DNA from: JANLUX01 sp031409815
GTDB taxonomy: Bacteria > Bacteroidota > Bacteroidia > AKYH767-A > OLB10
DNA: 37,214 bases
Assembly: GCA_031409815.1 (NCBI GenBank)
Contig: JANNXV010000302.1
Location: 1 to 37,214 of the forward strand
Direction: 5' to 3'
Shown here: positions 25,356 to 34,474 of the stretch, piece by piece
Layout: every line of letters starts with the position of its first letter
How positions within the stretch are numbered: the first letter of the stretch is position 1
Position numbers and translations under genes: made by a program
The notes under the pieces: model-generated
What the model was told of the DNA's origin: nothing
Databases searched by the model: none
The model's input: only the letters and a program-made list of their open reading frames with translations

Positions 25356-26423
25356 TCAATTTAAACTATGCACCCTCCTCTGTCGAAATCTTTCGACCGG
25401 ATTAGCCACCAAATGAATTAATAAATAGGATATCGCAAGTGAGATTAGTATAGTTAATGCTGTATATTCAGCTTTATCTACTCCAAAAAGTTTTAGCATA
25501 TCAATTACCATCATATGTGTGATATAAATCGGATAAGAATATTCACCAATGATTGCATCCCACTTTAAGTTTTTTGTTAAAAGAAAAATAAATGGAATAG
25601 ATAAAAATGTAAGACCGTAAAATAATTGTATTTGCCATTCGCTTTCCGGATAAAAATAAGGAAACAATAAAAGGCAGATCAAGTATAATGCAAATACAAT
25701 TCTACCGGATTTTACTGCAATTTCCTTTGTTTTTAATTTATCATAAATTAACCAAGCTATTGCGCCAAATAAGAAATAAATTAAGTATGGAGTAAATTGG
25801 CTTTTTGTTAAATTTCCTAAATCTATCCCAACAATGTAGAAGGATAGAGCCATCACTAAAAGCAACATTGTCAAAACAATAATTCGTTTTTGTTTTCGAA
25901 GGAACAACGGAGCAATAAAATAAAACAACAGTTCAATACTTAGCGTCCATGCAGGCAGCATAAGCATAAACCAGGTTGTTGGAATTCCTTCTTTTGCTGA
26001 CCAGATTAGCCCTTGTGATGGTAGCAAATGCAGGTAATACAAAGTATCTTGCCCAATGATGAATAAATTACAAAATATAAAAACAAGCCATCCTGCTGAA
26101 GTGACTTCATGCTTATGATCAAAATATATCTGCAAAGTGAGCGCATCATTTTTCAAAATGTAACCAACAAAACATAAAATAAGGTGTGCAACTAATACCG
26201 TCCAGTAAAGTGGCATCAACCGTAATAAACGGTTACTGATAAACAAACCGTAGTTGCTTTTCTCCCCTGTATATTTTTCGTTTAAGATGAGTGACATGTA
26301 AAAGCCTGAGATGATAAAAAACACCACCACAGCATTTAAACCTGCCATCCATTTAATGCCAAATAACGGACCAGTATGAGTTGCAACAACACAAACCGCC
26401 AAAAGAAAACGAAGCAAACCCAT
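25356..26423 (-). CDS. Acyltransferase 3 family membrane protein
   Basis: 355 residues with about ten membrane segments. The first segment carries the catalytic signature RFLLAVCVVATH (R5...H16), followed by GLNAVVVFFIISGFYMSLIL and LNEKYTG...YGLFISNRLLRLMPLYW, the classic OafA/NodX-type pattern. The C-terminus (YPIYITHMMVIDML ... NPVERFRQRR) also fits. Such proteins transfer acyl groups, often acetyl, to surface glycans or lipids. No glycan cluster is nearby, so the substrate cannot be inferred. The 280-bp spacer 25076-25355 holds no gene that I can see. Confidence 0.9.
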   Translation of the reverse strand: MGLLRFLLAVCVVATHTGPLFGIKWMAGLNAVVVFFIISGFYMSLILNEKYTGEKSNYGLFISNRLLRLMPLYWTVLVAHLILCFVGYILKNDALTLQIYFDHKHEVTSAGWLVFIFCNLFIIGQDTLYYLHLLPSQGLIWSAKEGIPTTWFMLMLPAWTLSIELLFYFIAPLFLRKQKRIIVLTMLLLVMALSFYIVGIDLGNLTKSQFTPYLIYFLFGAIAWLIYDKLKTKEIAVKSGRIVFALYLICLLLFPYFYPESEWQIQLFYGLTFLSIPFIFLLTKNLKWDAIIGEYSYPIYITHMMVIDMLKLFGVDKAEYTALTILISLAISYLLIHLVANPVERFRQRRVHSLN

Positions 26424-26578
26424 GAAGTGGTAAAAATAGAATTCAATAATTAACTACAGCATTCCTAAAGTAATTTAATGTCAGAAAAAACATTGCTACA
26501 AACAGCACAATTACAGTTGCATAAAAAAGAAAAGATAGTGTTGCTTCATTAATTGAAAAAAACCACACGAATCCAAAC

Positions 26579-29398
26579 TTATTGTAGCAGCAGCTTCAAT
26601 TGTTTTCCCTGTGTATCTGAACGAACATTTAAAATATAGTTACTTAAGCTTAAATGCGTTAAATCAAGTAAGATTTGATTTTCACCTTCTGTCAAAATAT
26701 AATCTTGAGAATAGGCAATTCTACCATAGAGGTCCATCACTTCAAGATGATAGTTTTCTACAGTTGGAGACAGTACTAAAACAGTTACTTTATCATGAGC
26801 CGGAATCGGATATGCTACTACACTTAATGCTTTATTGTCATTCTGTTCATCAAGCAAACGTGGACAGTTGCTAATGGTAACATTAAGTGTTCGATAACTT
26901 GATGAACCGCATGCACTAACTGATTGCACCCTAACAAAACCGGCACCTGCAGTATTTGAAAAATTTGCGGTAACAGCTACAGTGTTCTGTCCGGACGCAA
27001 TGGTTGACCCAGTAGATGTTCCCCAATTATACCCAGCTGCATAAGTAACTGCCGGTGTTGAATAAGCGACACCCAATTGACCTTTACATACTGTTGTAAC
27101 ACCTGTGACACTTGCAGGAATTGCAGGAATACTATTTACTGTAAGACTTCTTTCGATGCTGCTTCCGCATAAATTATTTGACTTAACATAAATTATTCCG
27201 CTGGTGAATGTTCCAAAATTCATTGATACATTTAAACTTGATGTGGTTACTGCTGTAGCAGAACCATTGATGGTAGCCCCTGCAATATTGGTTCTCCAGG
27301 TATAAGTTGAAGCATTAGTAACTGCAGCTATTGAAAACACAATTGCAGTTTTATTACATAAACCTGCAACGGGACCGGTAATAGTTCCCGGCTGCGCAGG
27401 CGCACTTTTGTTTATTCTTAAAGTCCGATTTGCACTAACTCCAAAGCAAGTACTTGATCTAACTTTTAATGTATCACCTGCAAAAGCAGCAGTAAATACA
27501 ACATTAACCAATGTGTCAGTTGTCGAATAAGCTGCCGAAGAACCATTGATGGTTGCTCCTGTCGGTGGAGTCCAGATATAGCGGTCACTATTTGACACCT
27601 TTCTTATAGTGAATGTTTTTGTTTCACCCGGACATCCGTTGGTAGAGCCGGTTATTGTGCCGGGCATTGAAGGCAATGCAGACCGGAGCGTGATTGCTCT
27701 GGAAACAGTAGCACTTGTACCGCAAGAATTTGATGCACTAACTGTAATATTTCCCGAAGCAGCATTGTTTGCAAAACTGATTGTGACACTATTGGTACCT
27801 TGCCCGGTAGATAATGTTGCCCCTGTTGGTCCTTGCCACGTAAATGCAGCACCTGAAATATTATTTACCGAATAGGCATTGCCTGTTGAAGACGCACAGA
27901 AGCCGGCAGTACCAAATATACTTGAAGGGCTAGCTGGTGCAGTCCTGTTTATTACCACCATTGTGTCGCGTGCTGCTACAAGCGGTCCTGCTCCATCCGG
28001 GTCATCGGTAGTTAAACACAACTTTACAAAACCAATTGCTCTTTCAGCAGCAGTAGGTGTATAAGTTGCATTTAAAGTAGTATTATTAGGATTGTAAACA
28101 CCTGCACCTCCGCTCCAGGTACCCATGGAAGCTGCACCTCCAATAGATCCGCTTAGTGCTGCGAAACTTCCTACACAAGCAATTTTATCGGGTCCGGCAT
28201 TAGCCGTTGTTGCACTACCAACACATGGCTTTGTCACATTCACTGCAATTGAAGTATTTGAGCAAATATTTTTACCTGATATTCTTACAGTATATAAACC
28301 AACAGTATCTGCATAAAACAATTTATTGGTATCACCTAAAAGGTCAATTCCATTCCGTTGCCATTGATAAGTAAGTCCTGAATCTGTATTAGCACTCAGC
28401 AAAACTGAATCGACCAAACAAAGATTTGGAGTAGTGTGCGGTATTGCAATGGCAGATATCCAACAACTATCTGATGAATACTCCCAAACTTCATTTTTAA
28501 ATGTACCATTATATAATCCCAACATCAAATAACCTTTACTATTCAATGAAAAAGCCGTAGCATAGGAACGTGGCGTTCCCACAAAATTCATTTTTTGTTT
28601 CCAGACATTGGTTGTTGGATTGTATTCCCAAACATCTTTGGTATTTGAAGAACCTAATAATGCATATCCTTTAGCATTTAATACAAATGAACTGGCACCG
28701 AATCTTGCATGACTGGGCAAATCGGCCTTCTTAGTCCACACATTAGTGGTTGGATTGTACTCATAAAACACCTTATATAATGTAGATTGATTATATCCCA
28801 AACCTACATAGCCTTTCGTTCCGATTGCAAATCCAATTGCACCGGCACAGGTACCTGCAGGATAATTCGCTCTTTGTGTCCAACGGTTATTGGCTGGATT
28901 ATATTCCCAAAAATCGTTTCTGAAAGTAGTATTATGTCTACCTAAACCCATATACCCTTTTGTACCAATTGAGAAGGCTACTCCGTCAAATCTCATATTA
29001 GTACCCAAGCTAGCTTTTGCAGTCCACAAATTACTTACTGCATCATACTCGTAAAAATTATTGGTACCAATCTGTAATGCATTTGAACCTGTTCCAACAT
29101 ACCCCTTAGTTCCAATTGCAAATGCTGCAGCCCCATAACGAGCTTGCCCTATAAATAATGCTTTTTGTGTCCACACATCAGTGGTTGGATTATACTCCCA
29201 AAAGTCGGATGTTACACTATAAGTATTATTCAAACCGGTACCAACATATGCCTTTGTTCCAATCACAAATGAAAATGCGTATGCCTTCTGTCCTCCACTA
29301 AAATTATTCTTTTGTTGCCAGCCCTGCGAGTATAAATTACTCGTTAGAAAAACAACCAGAACTATAGGCCAGAACAAAAAGCTCTTTATATAACTCAT
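26579..29398 (-). CDS. Kelch-repeat and Ig-like surface protein with T9SS sorting domain
   Basis: 939 residues: a signal peptide (cleavage after SNLYSQ); six kelch-type repeats (about 25-310) built on the unit IGTKGYVGxG...FWEYNPTTNVWTQK; an Ig-like segment (about 315-390); a PKD-like segment (about 395-480, ANAGPDKIACVGSFAALSG); and about four Ig/PKD-like repeats, each with GxxxxC and YxW motifs. It ends with a T9SS type A sorting domain (about 870-939, VVAYPIPAHDKVTVLVL ... NYILNVRSDTQGKQLKLLL). It would be exported by the type IX system and attached to the cell surface or released; a ligand-binding or adhesive role is inferred. The flanking spacers (26424-26578 and 29399-29619) contain nothing recognisable. 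Confidence 0.9.
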   Translation of the reverse strand: MSYIKSFLFWPIVLVVFLTSNLYSQGWQQKNNFSGGQKAYAFSFVIGTKAYVGTGLNNTYSVTSDFWEYNPTTDVWTQKALFIGQARYGAAAFAIGTKGYVGTGSNALQIGTNNFYEYDAVSNLWTAKASLGTNMRFDGVAFSIGTKGYMGLGRHNTTFRNDFWEYNPANNRWTQRANYPAGTCAGAIGFAIGTKGYVGLGYNQSTLYKVFYEYNPTTNVWTKKADLPSHARFGASSFVLNAKGYALLGSSNTKDVWEYNPTTNVWKQKMNFVGTPRSYATAFSLNSKGYLMLGLYNGTFKNEVWEYSSDSCWISAIAIPHTTPNLCLVDSVLLSANTDSGLTYQWQRNGIDLLGDTNKLFYADTVGLYTVRISGKNICSNTSIAVNVTKPCVGSATTANAGPDKIACVGSFAALSGSIGGAASMGTWSGGAGVYNPNNTTLNATYTPTAAERAIGFVKLCLTTDDPDGAGPLVAARDTMVVINRTAPASPSSIFGTAGFCASSTGNAYSVNNISGAAFTWQGPTGATLSTGQGTNSVTISFANNAASGNITVSASNSCGTSATVSRAITLRSALPSMPGTITGSTNGCPGETKTFTIRKVSNSDRYIWTPPTGATINGSSAAYSTTDTLVNVVFTAAFAGDTLKVRSSTCFGVSANRTLRINKSAPAQPGTITGPVAGLCNKTAIVFSIAAVTNASTYTWRTNIAGATINGSATAVTTSSLNVSMNFGTFTSGIIYVKSNNLCGSSIERSLTVNSIPAIPASVTGVTTVCKGQLGVAYSTPAVTYAAGYNWGTSTGSTIASGQNTVAVTANFSNTAGAGFVRVQSVSACGSSSYRTLNVTISNCPRLLDEQNDNKALSVVAYPIPAHDKVTVLVLSPTVENYHLEVMDLYGRIAYSQDYILTEGENQILLDLTHLSLSNYILNVRSDTQGKQLKLLLQ

Positions 29399-29619
29399 CT
29401 TATTTAAGTCTAGTAATATAAATAAAACTGTGCTTCTTTGATAAAAAGATCATAAAGCAATAAAACGACTTTTAATTAAAAAAGGTGATGAAAAACAATT
29501 AAATTCTTACAAAAAATTCACTATCAGAAAAACCCAAATCCTAAACGATTTGACGCCACATCAATCCAGAAAAAATTGGTAAAATTAAACTTTTGCTATA
29601 CTAAGTTCAGACTAATGAA

Positions 29620-30489
29620 CTATTTCCCAACAGGCACTTCTACCCTGAATTTTCGTTCTTTCAGGTCGTAAGCATTGCCTTTAGTCATCACATGTACCAC
29701 CAAATTTTCAACACTTATAGGAGAACCTTCAGATAAATCGGCAATATTATTATGTGAAATATTATGTCCATCAACAATAATTACCAAACCCGAACCAATG
29801 GCCTCTAAATGATTATTACCGGTTATTAGAACACCTGTGTCTTCACCTAAACCAATACCGATACACGATGGATTGCTGGCAACAGCTTGTGCAATTCTGC
29901 CAAATCTTACACGCTTATCAAAATGCGAATCGATAATTACATCCTTAATAAAAGCTAAACCTGTGGTTATTTTCACTTCTCCTTTAATTAAAGCTCCACC
30001 ACTGCTGCCCTGATAAATCATGGTATTACTCATTGCCATTGCACCTGCGCTGGTACCTGCTATAACAAAGTCTTCAGTGTAAAACCTATCGAACAATATT
30101 TTAAGTATTTCTGTACCACCAAAAATGGTACTTAATCTCAATTGATTTCCGCCTGTAAAAAGTACTCCATCACAATTGCGAATTCTTTCAATAAATTCAG
30201 GACGCAAAACATCTTCGCGGTTGCGGATATCCATCACCTTAACATTAGTACATCCCACTTTGCTAAAAGATTGCAAATAATTTTCTCCAACTTCAACAGG
30301 TATACTACTTGCGGTTGTTATTACTTCAATATGCGAATCTTTGTCATTTCGCATTTCGTTTACAATGCGAGTGAGTACCTGAAGTTGAAAAAAGTTCAGG
30401 TTGTTCTTTTGTTCATGATTTGGTTCTGGTTCTGTTCCTTTATCTTCATTACCTCCAATTGCAATTAGCTTTCCCAATGGTATATTCAT
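29620..30489 (-). CDS. cphB: Cyanophycinase (peptidase S51)
   Basis: 289 residues, the usual length of CphB. It hydrolyses cyanophycin, the Asp backbone polymer with Arg side chains, to beta-Asp-Arg dipeptides in the cytoplasm. The start GKLIAIGGNEDKG is typical, and the nucleophile is S147 in GTSAGAMAMS. Residues 187-198 read DSHFDKRVRFGR, where cyanobacterial CphB has DQHF-x-x-R-x-R-x-GR; the Asp, His and Arg are kept but the Gln is Ser. GIGLGEDTGV near 235 is also conserved. There is no signal peptide. The gene is divergent from cphA with a 251-bp gap and has its own promoter at 30513-30544. Confidence 0.95.
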   Translation of the reverse strand: MNIPLGKLIAIGGNEDKGTEPEPNHEQKNNLNFFQLQVLTRIVNEMRNDKDSHIEVITTASSIPVEVGENYLQSFSKVGCTNVKVMDIRNREDVLRPEFIERIRNCDGVLFTGGNQLRLSTIFGGTEILKILFDRFYTEDFVIAGTSAGAMAMSNTMIYQGSSGGALIKGEVKITTGLAFIKDVIIDSHFDKRVRFGRIAQAVASNPSCIGIGLGEDTGVLITGNNHLEAIGSGLVIIVDGHNISHNNIADLSEGSPISVENLVVHVMTKGNAYDLKERKFRVEVPVGK

Positions 30490-30512
30490 CCTTCTTCAGT
30501 TCAATTTTGTCG

Positions 30513-30544
30513 CAAAGTTAGGTCATTATCATTATTTGTGTCAA
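30513..30544 (-). promoter_or_regulatory. cphB promoter (TTG-N21-TAACTTTG, minus strand)
   Basis: On the minus strand TTG (plus 30542-30544) is followed after 21 bp by TAACTTTG (plus 30513-30520). Both elements and the spacing agree with the Bacteroidota -33/-7 consensus TTG-N19-21-TAnnTTTG. The predicted start near 30507 gives a leader of about 18 nt to the ATG at 30489. This is the best-formed promoter in the window. Confidence 0.7.
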
Positions 30545-30616
30545 TGATATTGAGCTTTCTAACAATACAGATTTTGTAGAATACTAAACTATTTCTATTT
30601 TCAGCGTGCCCTTTTG

Positions 30617-30641
30617 GATGTTAATCTTTATTATTAACATC
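30617..30641. promoter_or_regulatory. Palindrome in the cphB-cphA intergenic region
   Basis: GATGTTAAT-N7-ATTAACATC is a perfect 9-bp inverted repeat in the middle of the divergent intergenic region. It is about 100 bp from cphA's ATG and 122 bp from the predicted cphB start site, so it is more plausibly linked to cphA or to both genes than to cphB alone. It could be an operator for a dimeric regulator or an AT-rich hairpin; the regulator is unknown. Confidence 0.45.
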
Positions 30642-30740
30642 AATTTGTGTATTCAAAATTCAATGTTAAATCTAAATCGTTAGAGGCTACTTTGATATTT
30701 AAAACTTAAACTTAAAAATTTAAAATTCAATCCTATTTAT

Positions 30741-33401
30741 ATGCGTATCCGCGACATCAGAGCCATGAGAGGACCTAATTACTGGTCAATCCGCAGGCAT
30801 AAACTAATTGTAATGAAATTAGATTTGGAAGATTTAGAAGATTTTCCGACCAATAAAGTAGAAGGTTTTTCTGAACGAATGGAAAAAATGTTTCCAAGCA
30901 TGTATGAACATGAATGTTCTGAAGGTTGTCCTGGTGGATTTTTTCATCGTGTAAAAGAAGGCACCTGGATGGGACATGTGGCCGAACATATTGCATTGGA
31001 AATACAAACACTTGCAGGAATGGATTGTGGTTTTGGCCGCACCCGTGGAACCGGAGAACATGGAGTTTACAGTGTAGTTTATAGCTATATGGAAGAAAAG
31101 GTGGGTATTTATGCCGGCCGTGCTTCTATTCGAATTGTACAAGCATTAGTCGATAATGTGCCATACAATCTGGAGGAAGATATTCAAAAAATGCGCGAGA
31201 TACGCGAAGACGATCGACTGGGACCCAGCACCGGTTCTATTGTTGAAGAGGCGGAAGCACGCGGAATACCGTGGATTCGATTAAACAGACGTTCGCTTGT
31301 AATGCTGGGATATGGCGTTAACCAAAAACGTATTCAGGCAACCATAACAAGCAATACTGGTAGCATTGCAGTTGAGATTGCTTGCGATAAAGAAGACACC
31401 AAAAATCTTTTAGAAGCGGCCAATATTCCAGTACCTCGTGGAAGAATTATTTATGATGAGGAAGAATTGCAAGCCGCTATTGATTCTATCAATTATCCAA
31501 TTGTTATGAAGCCAATAAATGGTAATCATGGCAGAGGTGCAACAATAAACATCCGAAACTGGGAAGATGCACTAGTTGCTTTGGCTGCAGCAAAAAAAAT
31601 ATCAAGAGCCGTTATATGCGAGAAATACATAACCGGATTTGACCACCGTATACTTGTGATCAATTACAAATTTACTTGTGCTGCCAAGCGAACACCTGCA
31701 ATGGTTGTTGGTGATGGCAAATCTACTATTCAACAATTAATTGATGAGGTAAACAAAGATCCAAGACGTGGATATGGACATGAGAAAGTACTTACTTCAA
31801 TAAAGGTTGATGATAATACGCTCGGCATTTTGCAGGAAAAAAATCTTACTCTGGAGAGTGTATTGAAAAAGGGAGAAGACTTGTATTTAAAATCCACTGC
31901 AAATATTAGCACCGGAGGCACGGCTGCAGATGTAACTGACCTGGTTCACCCTCACAATGTTTTTATGTGCGAGCGTATTGCCCGTATAATTGGGTTAGAC
32001 ATTTGTGGTATCGATATAATGACCGATGATTTAAGTCAACCATTAAATGAAACTGGTGGTGCTATTTTAGAAGTAAATGCAGCTCCCGGATTCCGAATGC
32101 ATTTGGCACCTACAGATGGCTTACCCCGTAATGTAGCCGAGCCGGTAATTGATATGCTTTTTCCTGCAGGTAAATCTGCTCGAATACCCATCATTGCAGT
32201 AACTGGCACAAATGGTAAAACCACCACCACTCGTTTGATGGCTCACATTGCAAAAACTGCAGGATATAAAGTGGGCTTTACTACAACTGATGGCATCTAT
32301 ATTAATAACATAATGATGCAACGTGGCGATTGTACCGGCCCACAAAGTGCAGAGTTTGTTTTAAAAGATCCGACCGTTGACTTTGCTGTGCTGGAATGTG
32401 CAAGGGGAGGAATACTTAGAGCTGGTTTAGGTTTCGGCACTTGTGATATTGGCATTGTTACCAACATTGCAGCCGACCATTTGGGATTACGCGATATCAA
32501 CACCATTGAAGATATGGCACGAGTAAAAGCAGTTGTGCCTGAAAGTGTGCAACCAAACGGATACGCAATTTTAAATGCCGATGACGAATTGGTTTCAAAA
32601 ATGAGCAAAGATTTAAGAAGTAAAGTTGCTTATTTCAGTATGGATGAAAACAATCCTTTAATAAAACGTCATTGTGCTGATGGCGGACTAGCTGCAATTG
32701 CAGAAAATGGTTTTATCACCATCTGCAAAGGCAACTGGAAAATTCGTGTTGATAAAATTGTAAATATCCCACTTACATTTAGAGGCAAGGCTGTTTTTAT
32801 GGTGCAGAACATTTTACCTGCTGTGCTTGCTGCCTTTATTCGAAATTTTGACATGGAAGATATTCGACTTGCATTGGAAACATTTATTCCTTCACCGGTT
32901 CAAACGCCAGGACGTATGAATATGTTTGAGTTTAAACGATTTAGTTTACTGGTTGACTACGCACATAATCCGGCAGGTTTTCAGGCGATAGCACGATTCT
33001 TAGAACGAATAGAAGCAAAACCAAAAATCGGAATCATTGCTGGTGTAGGTGACAGAAGAGATGAAGACATAATTACACTTGGAACATTAGCAGCAAAAAT
33101 GTTTGACGAAATAATTGTTCGTCAGGATCGGAATTTACGCGGCAGAAGCGAACAGGAAATTATAGAATTGATGTTGCAGGGAATTCATTCGATTGATCCT
33201 AACAAAAAAGTTACTGTCATTCAAAGCGAACCAGAAGCGATAGACTATGCATTTAAAAATGCGAAGAAAGGATCGTTTATTGTAATATGCAGCGATGTAG
33301 TGCCTGATGCGTTAGAACAAATTATGCGCTATAAAGAAGAAGAAGATAAATTTACAATGAGTGTGGAAGATATTCCTAATGTGAACGAAGCAGTAAAATA
33401 A
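30741..33401 (+). CDS. cphA: Cyanophycin synthetase
   Basis: 886 residues, the length of the CphA1 type that alternately adds Asp to the backbone and Arg to its side chains, using ATP. Domain order: the N-terminal CphA domain (about 1-200, VAEHIALEIQTLAGMDCGFGRTRGT); an ATP-grasp domain (about 210-475, MKPINGNHGRGATI, EVNAAPGFRMHLAPT); and a Mur-ligase-like domain with the P-loop GTNGKTTTTR (G489-R498) and DYAHNPAGF. Both ATP sites look intact, so it is not the shortened CphA2 type. It is divergent from cphB. A weak -7-like TACTTTG is at 30688-30694. The downstream DUF1572 gene is 100 bp away and probably separate. Confidence 0.96.
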   Translation: MRIRDIRAMRGPNYWSIRRHKLIVMKLDLEDLEDFPTNKVEGFSERMEKMFPSMYEHECSEGCPGGFFHRVKEGTWMGHVAEHIALEIQTLAGMDCGFGRTRGTGEHGVYSVVYSYMEEKVGIYAGRASIRIVQALVDNVPYNLEEDIQKMREIREDDRLGPSTGSIVEEAEARGIPWIRLNRRSLVMLGYGVNQKRIQATITSNTGSIAVEIACDKEDTKNLLEAANIPVPRGRIIYDEEELQAAIDSINYPIVMKPINGNHGRGATINIRNWEDALVALAAAKKISRAVICEKYITGFDHRILVINYKFTCAAKRTPAMVVGDGKSTIQQLIDEVNKDPRRGYGHEKVLTSIKVDDNTLGILQEKNLTLESVLKKGEDLYLKSTANISTGGTAADVTDLVHPHNVFMCERIARIIGLDICGIDIMTDDLSQPLNETGGAILEVNAAPGFRMHLAPTDGLPRNVAEPVIDMLFPAGKSARIPIIAVTGTNGKTTTTRLMAHIAKTAGYKVGFTTTDGIYINNIMMQRGDCTGPQSAEFVLKDPTVDFAVLECARGGILRAGLGFGTCDIGIVTNIAADHLGLRDINTIEDMARVKAVVPESVQPNGYAILNADDELVSKMSKDLRSKVAYFSMDENNPLIKRHCADGGLAAIAENGFITICKGNWKIRVDKIVNIPLTFRGKAVFMVQNILPAVLAAFIRNFDMEDIRLALETFIPSPVQTPGRMNMFEFKRFSLLVDYAHNPAGFQAIARFLERIEAKPKIGIIAGVGDRRDEDIITLGTLAAKMFDEIIVRQDRNLRGRSEQEIIELMLQGIHSIDPNKKVTVIQSEPEAIDYAFKNAKKGSFIVICSDVVPDALEQIMRYKEEEDKFTMSVEDIPNVNEAVK

Positions 33402-33501
33402 TAGAATCCAGGATTGGTTATTTGATACAAATTTCAAAAATTTTATTCTTCAAAATGCAGCGTGTAATCTCATTACCTCTTCAACAAAACACATTATAAC
33501 C

Positions 33502-33951
33502 ATGATAAAAGCATCACTCCTCGAATTCTTTGAAAGAGATTTAATAAAACTCAAAGAGGAAATTAATTTGTACAAGGAAGAAAGTACATTATGGATATTA
33601 AAAGGCGACATCTTTAATACTGCGGGAAATTTATGTTTGCATTTAACAGGCAACTTAAAACATTTTATAGGCTCCACTTTAGGCAACACCGGTTATGTAA
33701 GAGATCGCGACAGCGAATTTGCTTTGAAAAATATTCCACGAAAAGATTTGATTGCAGATATTGACAATACAATTAAAATTGTGATTGACACTATCAATAA
33801 AATGCCGGATGCTGATTTTGAAAAAACATTTCCCTTAGAGAAACATGGCAAAATCATAACTACCGAAAATATGCTCATTCATTTGTTCGGGCATTTAAAT
33901 TATCATTTAGGACAAATTAATTTTCACAGAAGATTAGTTCAGAATTTGTAA
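33502..33951 (+). CDS. DUF1572/DinB-like four-helix protein
   Basis: 149 residues. The pattern LCLHLTGNLKHFIGSTLGNTGYVRDR in the first half and ENMLIHLFGHLNYHLGQINFHRRL at the end matches the DUF1572 branch of the DinB/YfiT-like superfamily. The histidines of the middle (LHLTGNLKH) and C-terminal (HLFGHLNYHLGQ) helices are the expected metal-binding set. No signal peptide is present, so it is cytoplasmic. Some superfamily members are thiol-dependent transferases; the activity here is not known. It is preceded by cphA and followed 70 bp later by a VOC gene. Confidence 0.85.
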   Translation: MIKASLLEFFERDLIKLKEEINLYKEESTLWILKGDIFNTAGNLCLHLTGNLKHFIGSTLGNTGYVRDRDSEFALKNIPRKDLIADIDNTIKIVIDTINKMPDADFEKTFPLEKHGKIITTENMLIHLFGHLNYHLGQINFHRRLVQNL

Positions 33952-34021
33952 TCGACTTAAATCTGTAGTTTTAATTAGATTATTATTTAACAATATAAAA
34001 TCAATTACTATTCTTAAAAAC

Positions 34022-34408
34022 ATGGATATTAATGCTAACTCAATTAATTGGTTCGAGATACCTGCAAAAAACATTGTTCGTGCAAAAAAATTTTACGAAA
34101 CAATTTTCAGTATTCAAATGAGTGAAATGATGGAGATGATGGGAATGAAAATGGTTGGATTTCCTGGAATACCCGGAGGTGGAAAAGTAAATGGCGCATT
34201 GGTGCAAAGTGAAGTTCATACGCCAATGATGGATGGATGTGTATTGTATTTAAATGCAAACCCTAACATTGAAGAAGTCATTGACAAAATACCATTAGCT
34301 GGAGGAACAATTGTGATGCCTCGAACGCTAATTTCACCTGAGGTTGGATATATGGCTTTCTTTGTTGACACAGAAGGAAACAAAATAGGGCTTCATGCAC
34401 AAAACTAA
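34022..34408 (+). CDS. VOC superfamily (glyoxalase/bleomycin-resistance-like) protein
   Basis: 128 residues. The start SINWFEIPAKNIVRAKKFYETIF, followed by a paired beta-alpha-beta-beta-beta module and the end VGYMAFFVDTEGNKIGLHAQN, is the VOC fold as in small single-domain 'glyoxalase' proteins (E at FEIPA and at DTEGN are candidate metal ligands). An unusual Met-rich loop (SEMMEMMGMKMVGFPG) follows the first helix. Enzymatic versus antibiotic-binding roles cannot be separated from the sequence. The stop lies in the left arm of an AT-rich hairpin. Confidence 0.88.
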   Translation: MDINANSINWFEIPAKNIVRAKKFYETIFSIQMSEMMEMMGMKMVGFPGIPGGGKVNGALVQSEVHTPMMDGCVLYLNANPNIEEVIDKIPLAGGTIVMPRTLISPEVGYMAFFVDTEGNKIGLHAQN

Positions 34409-34432
34409 TTTCAATACATAAAATTGAAATTA
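34406..34432 (+). terminator. AT-rich inverted repeat at the VOC stop
   Basis: TAATTTCAAT-N7-ATTGAAATTA is a perfect 10-bp inverted repeat beginning with the VOC stop codon. The plus strand is followed by A residues rather than T, so it is a poor intrinsic terminator for the VOC gene; it may still hinder read-through or protect the 3' end. Confidence 0.35.
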
Positions 34433-34474
34433 AAAAACAATTAATAATTATCATTTATCTAAATATCCATTTAC

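Noticed and set aside
30142..30468. Plus-strand ORF of 108 codons over cphB
   Set aside because: Antisense to a complete, well-conserved cphB; no known domain.
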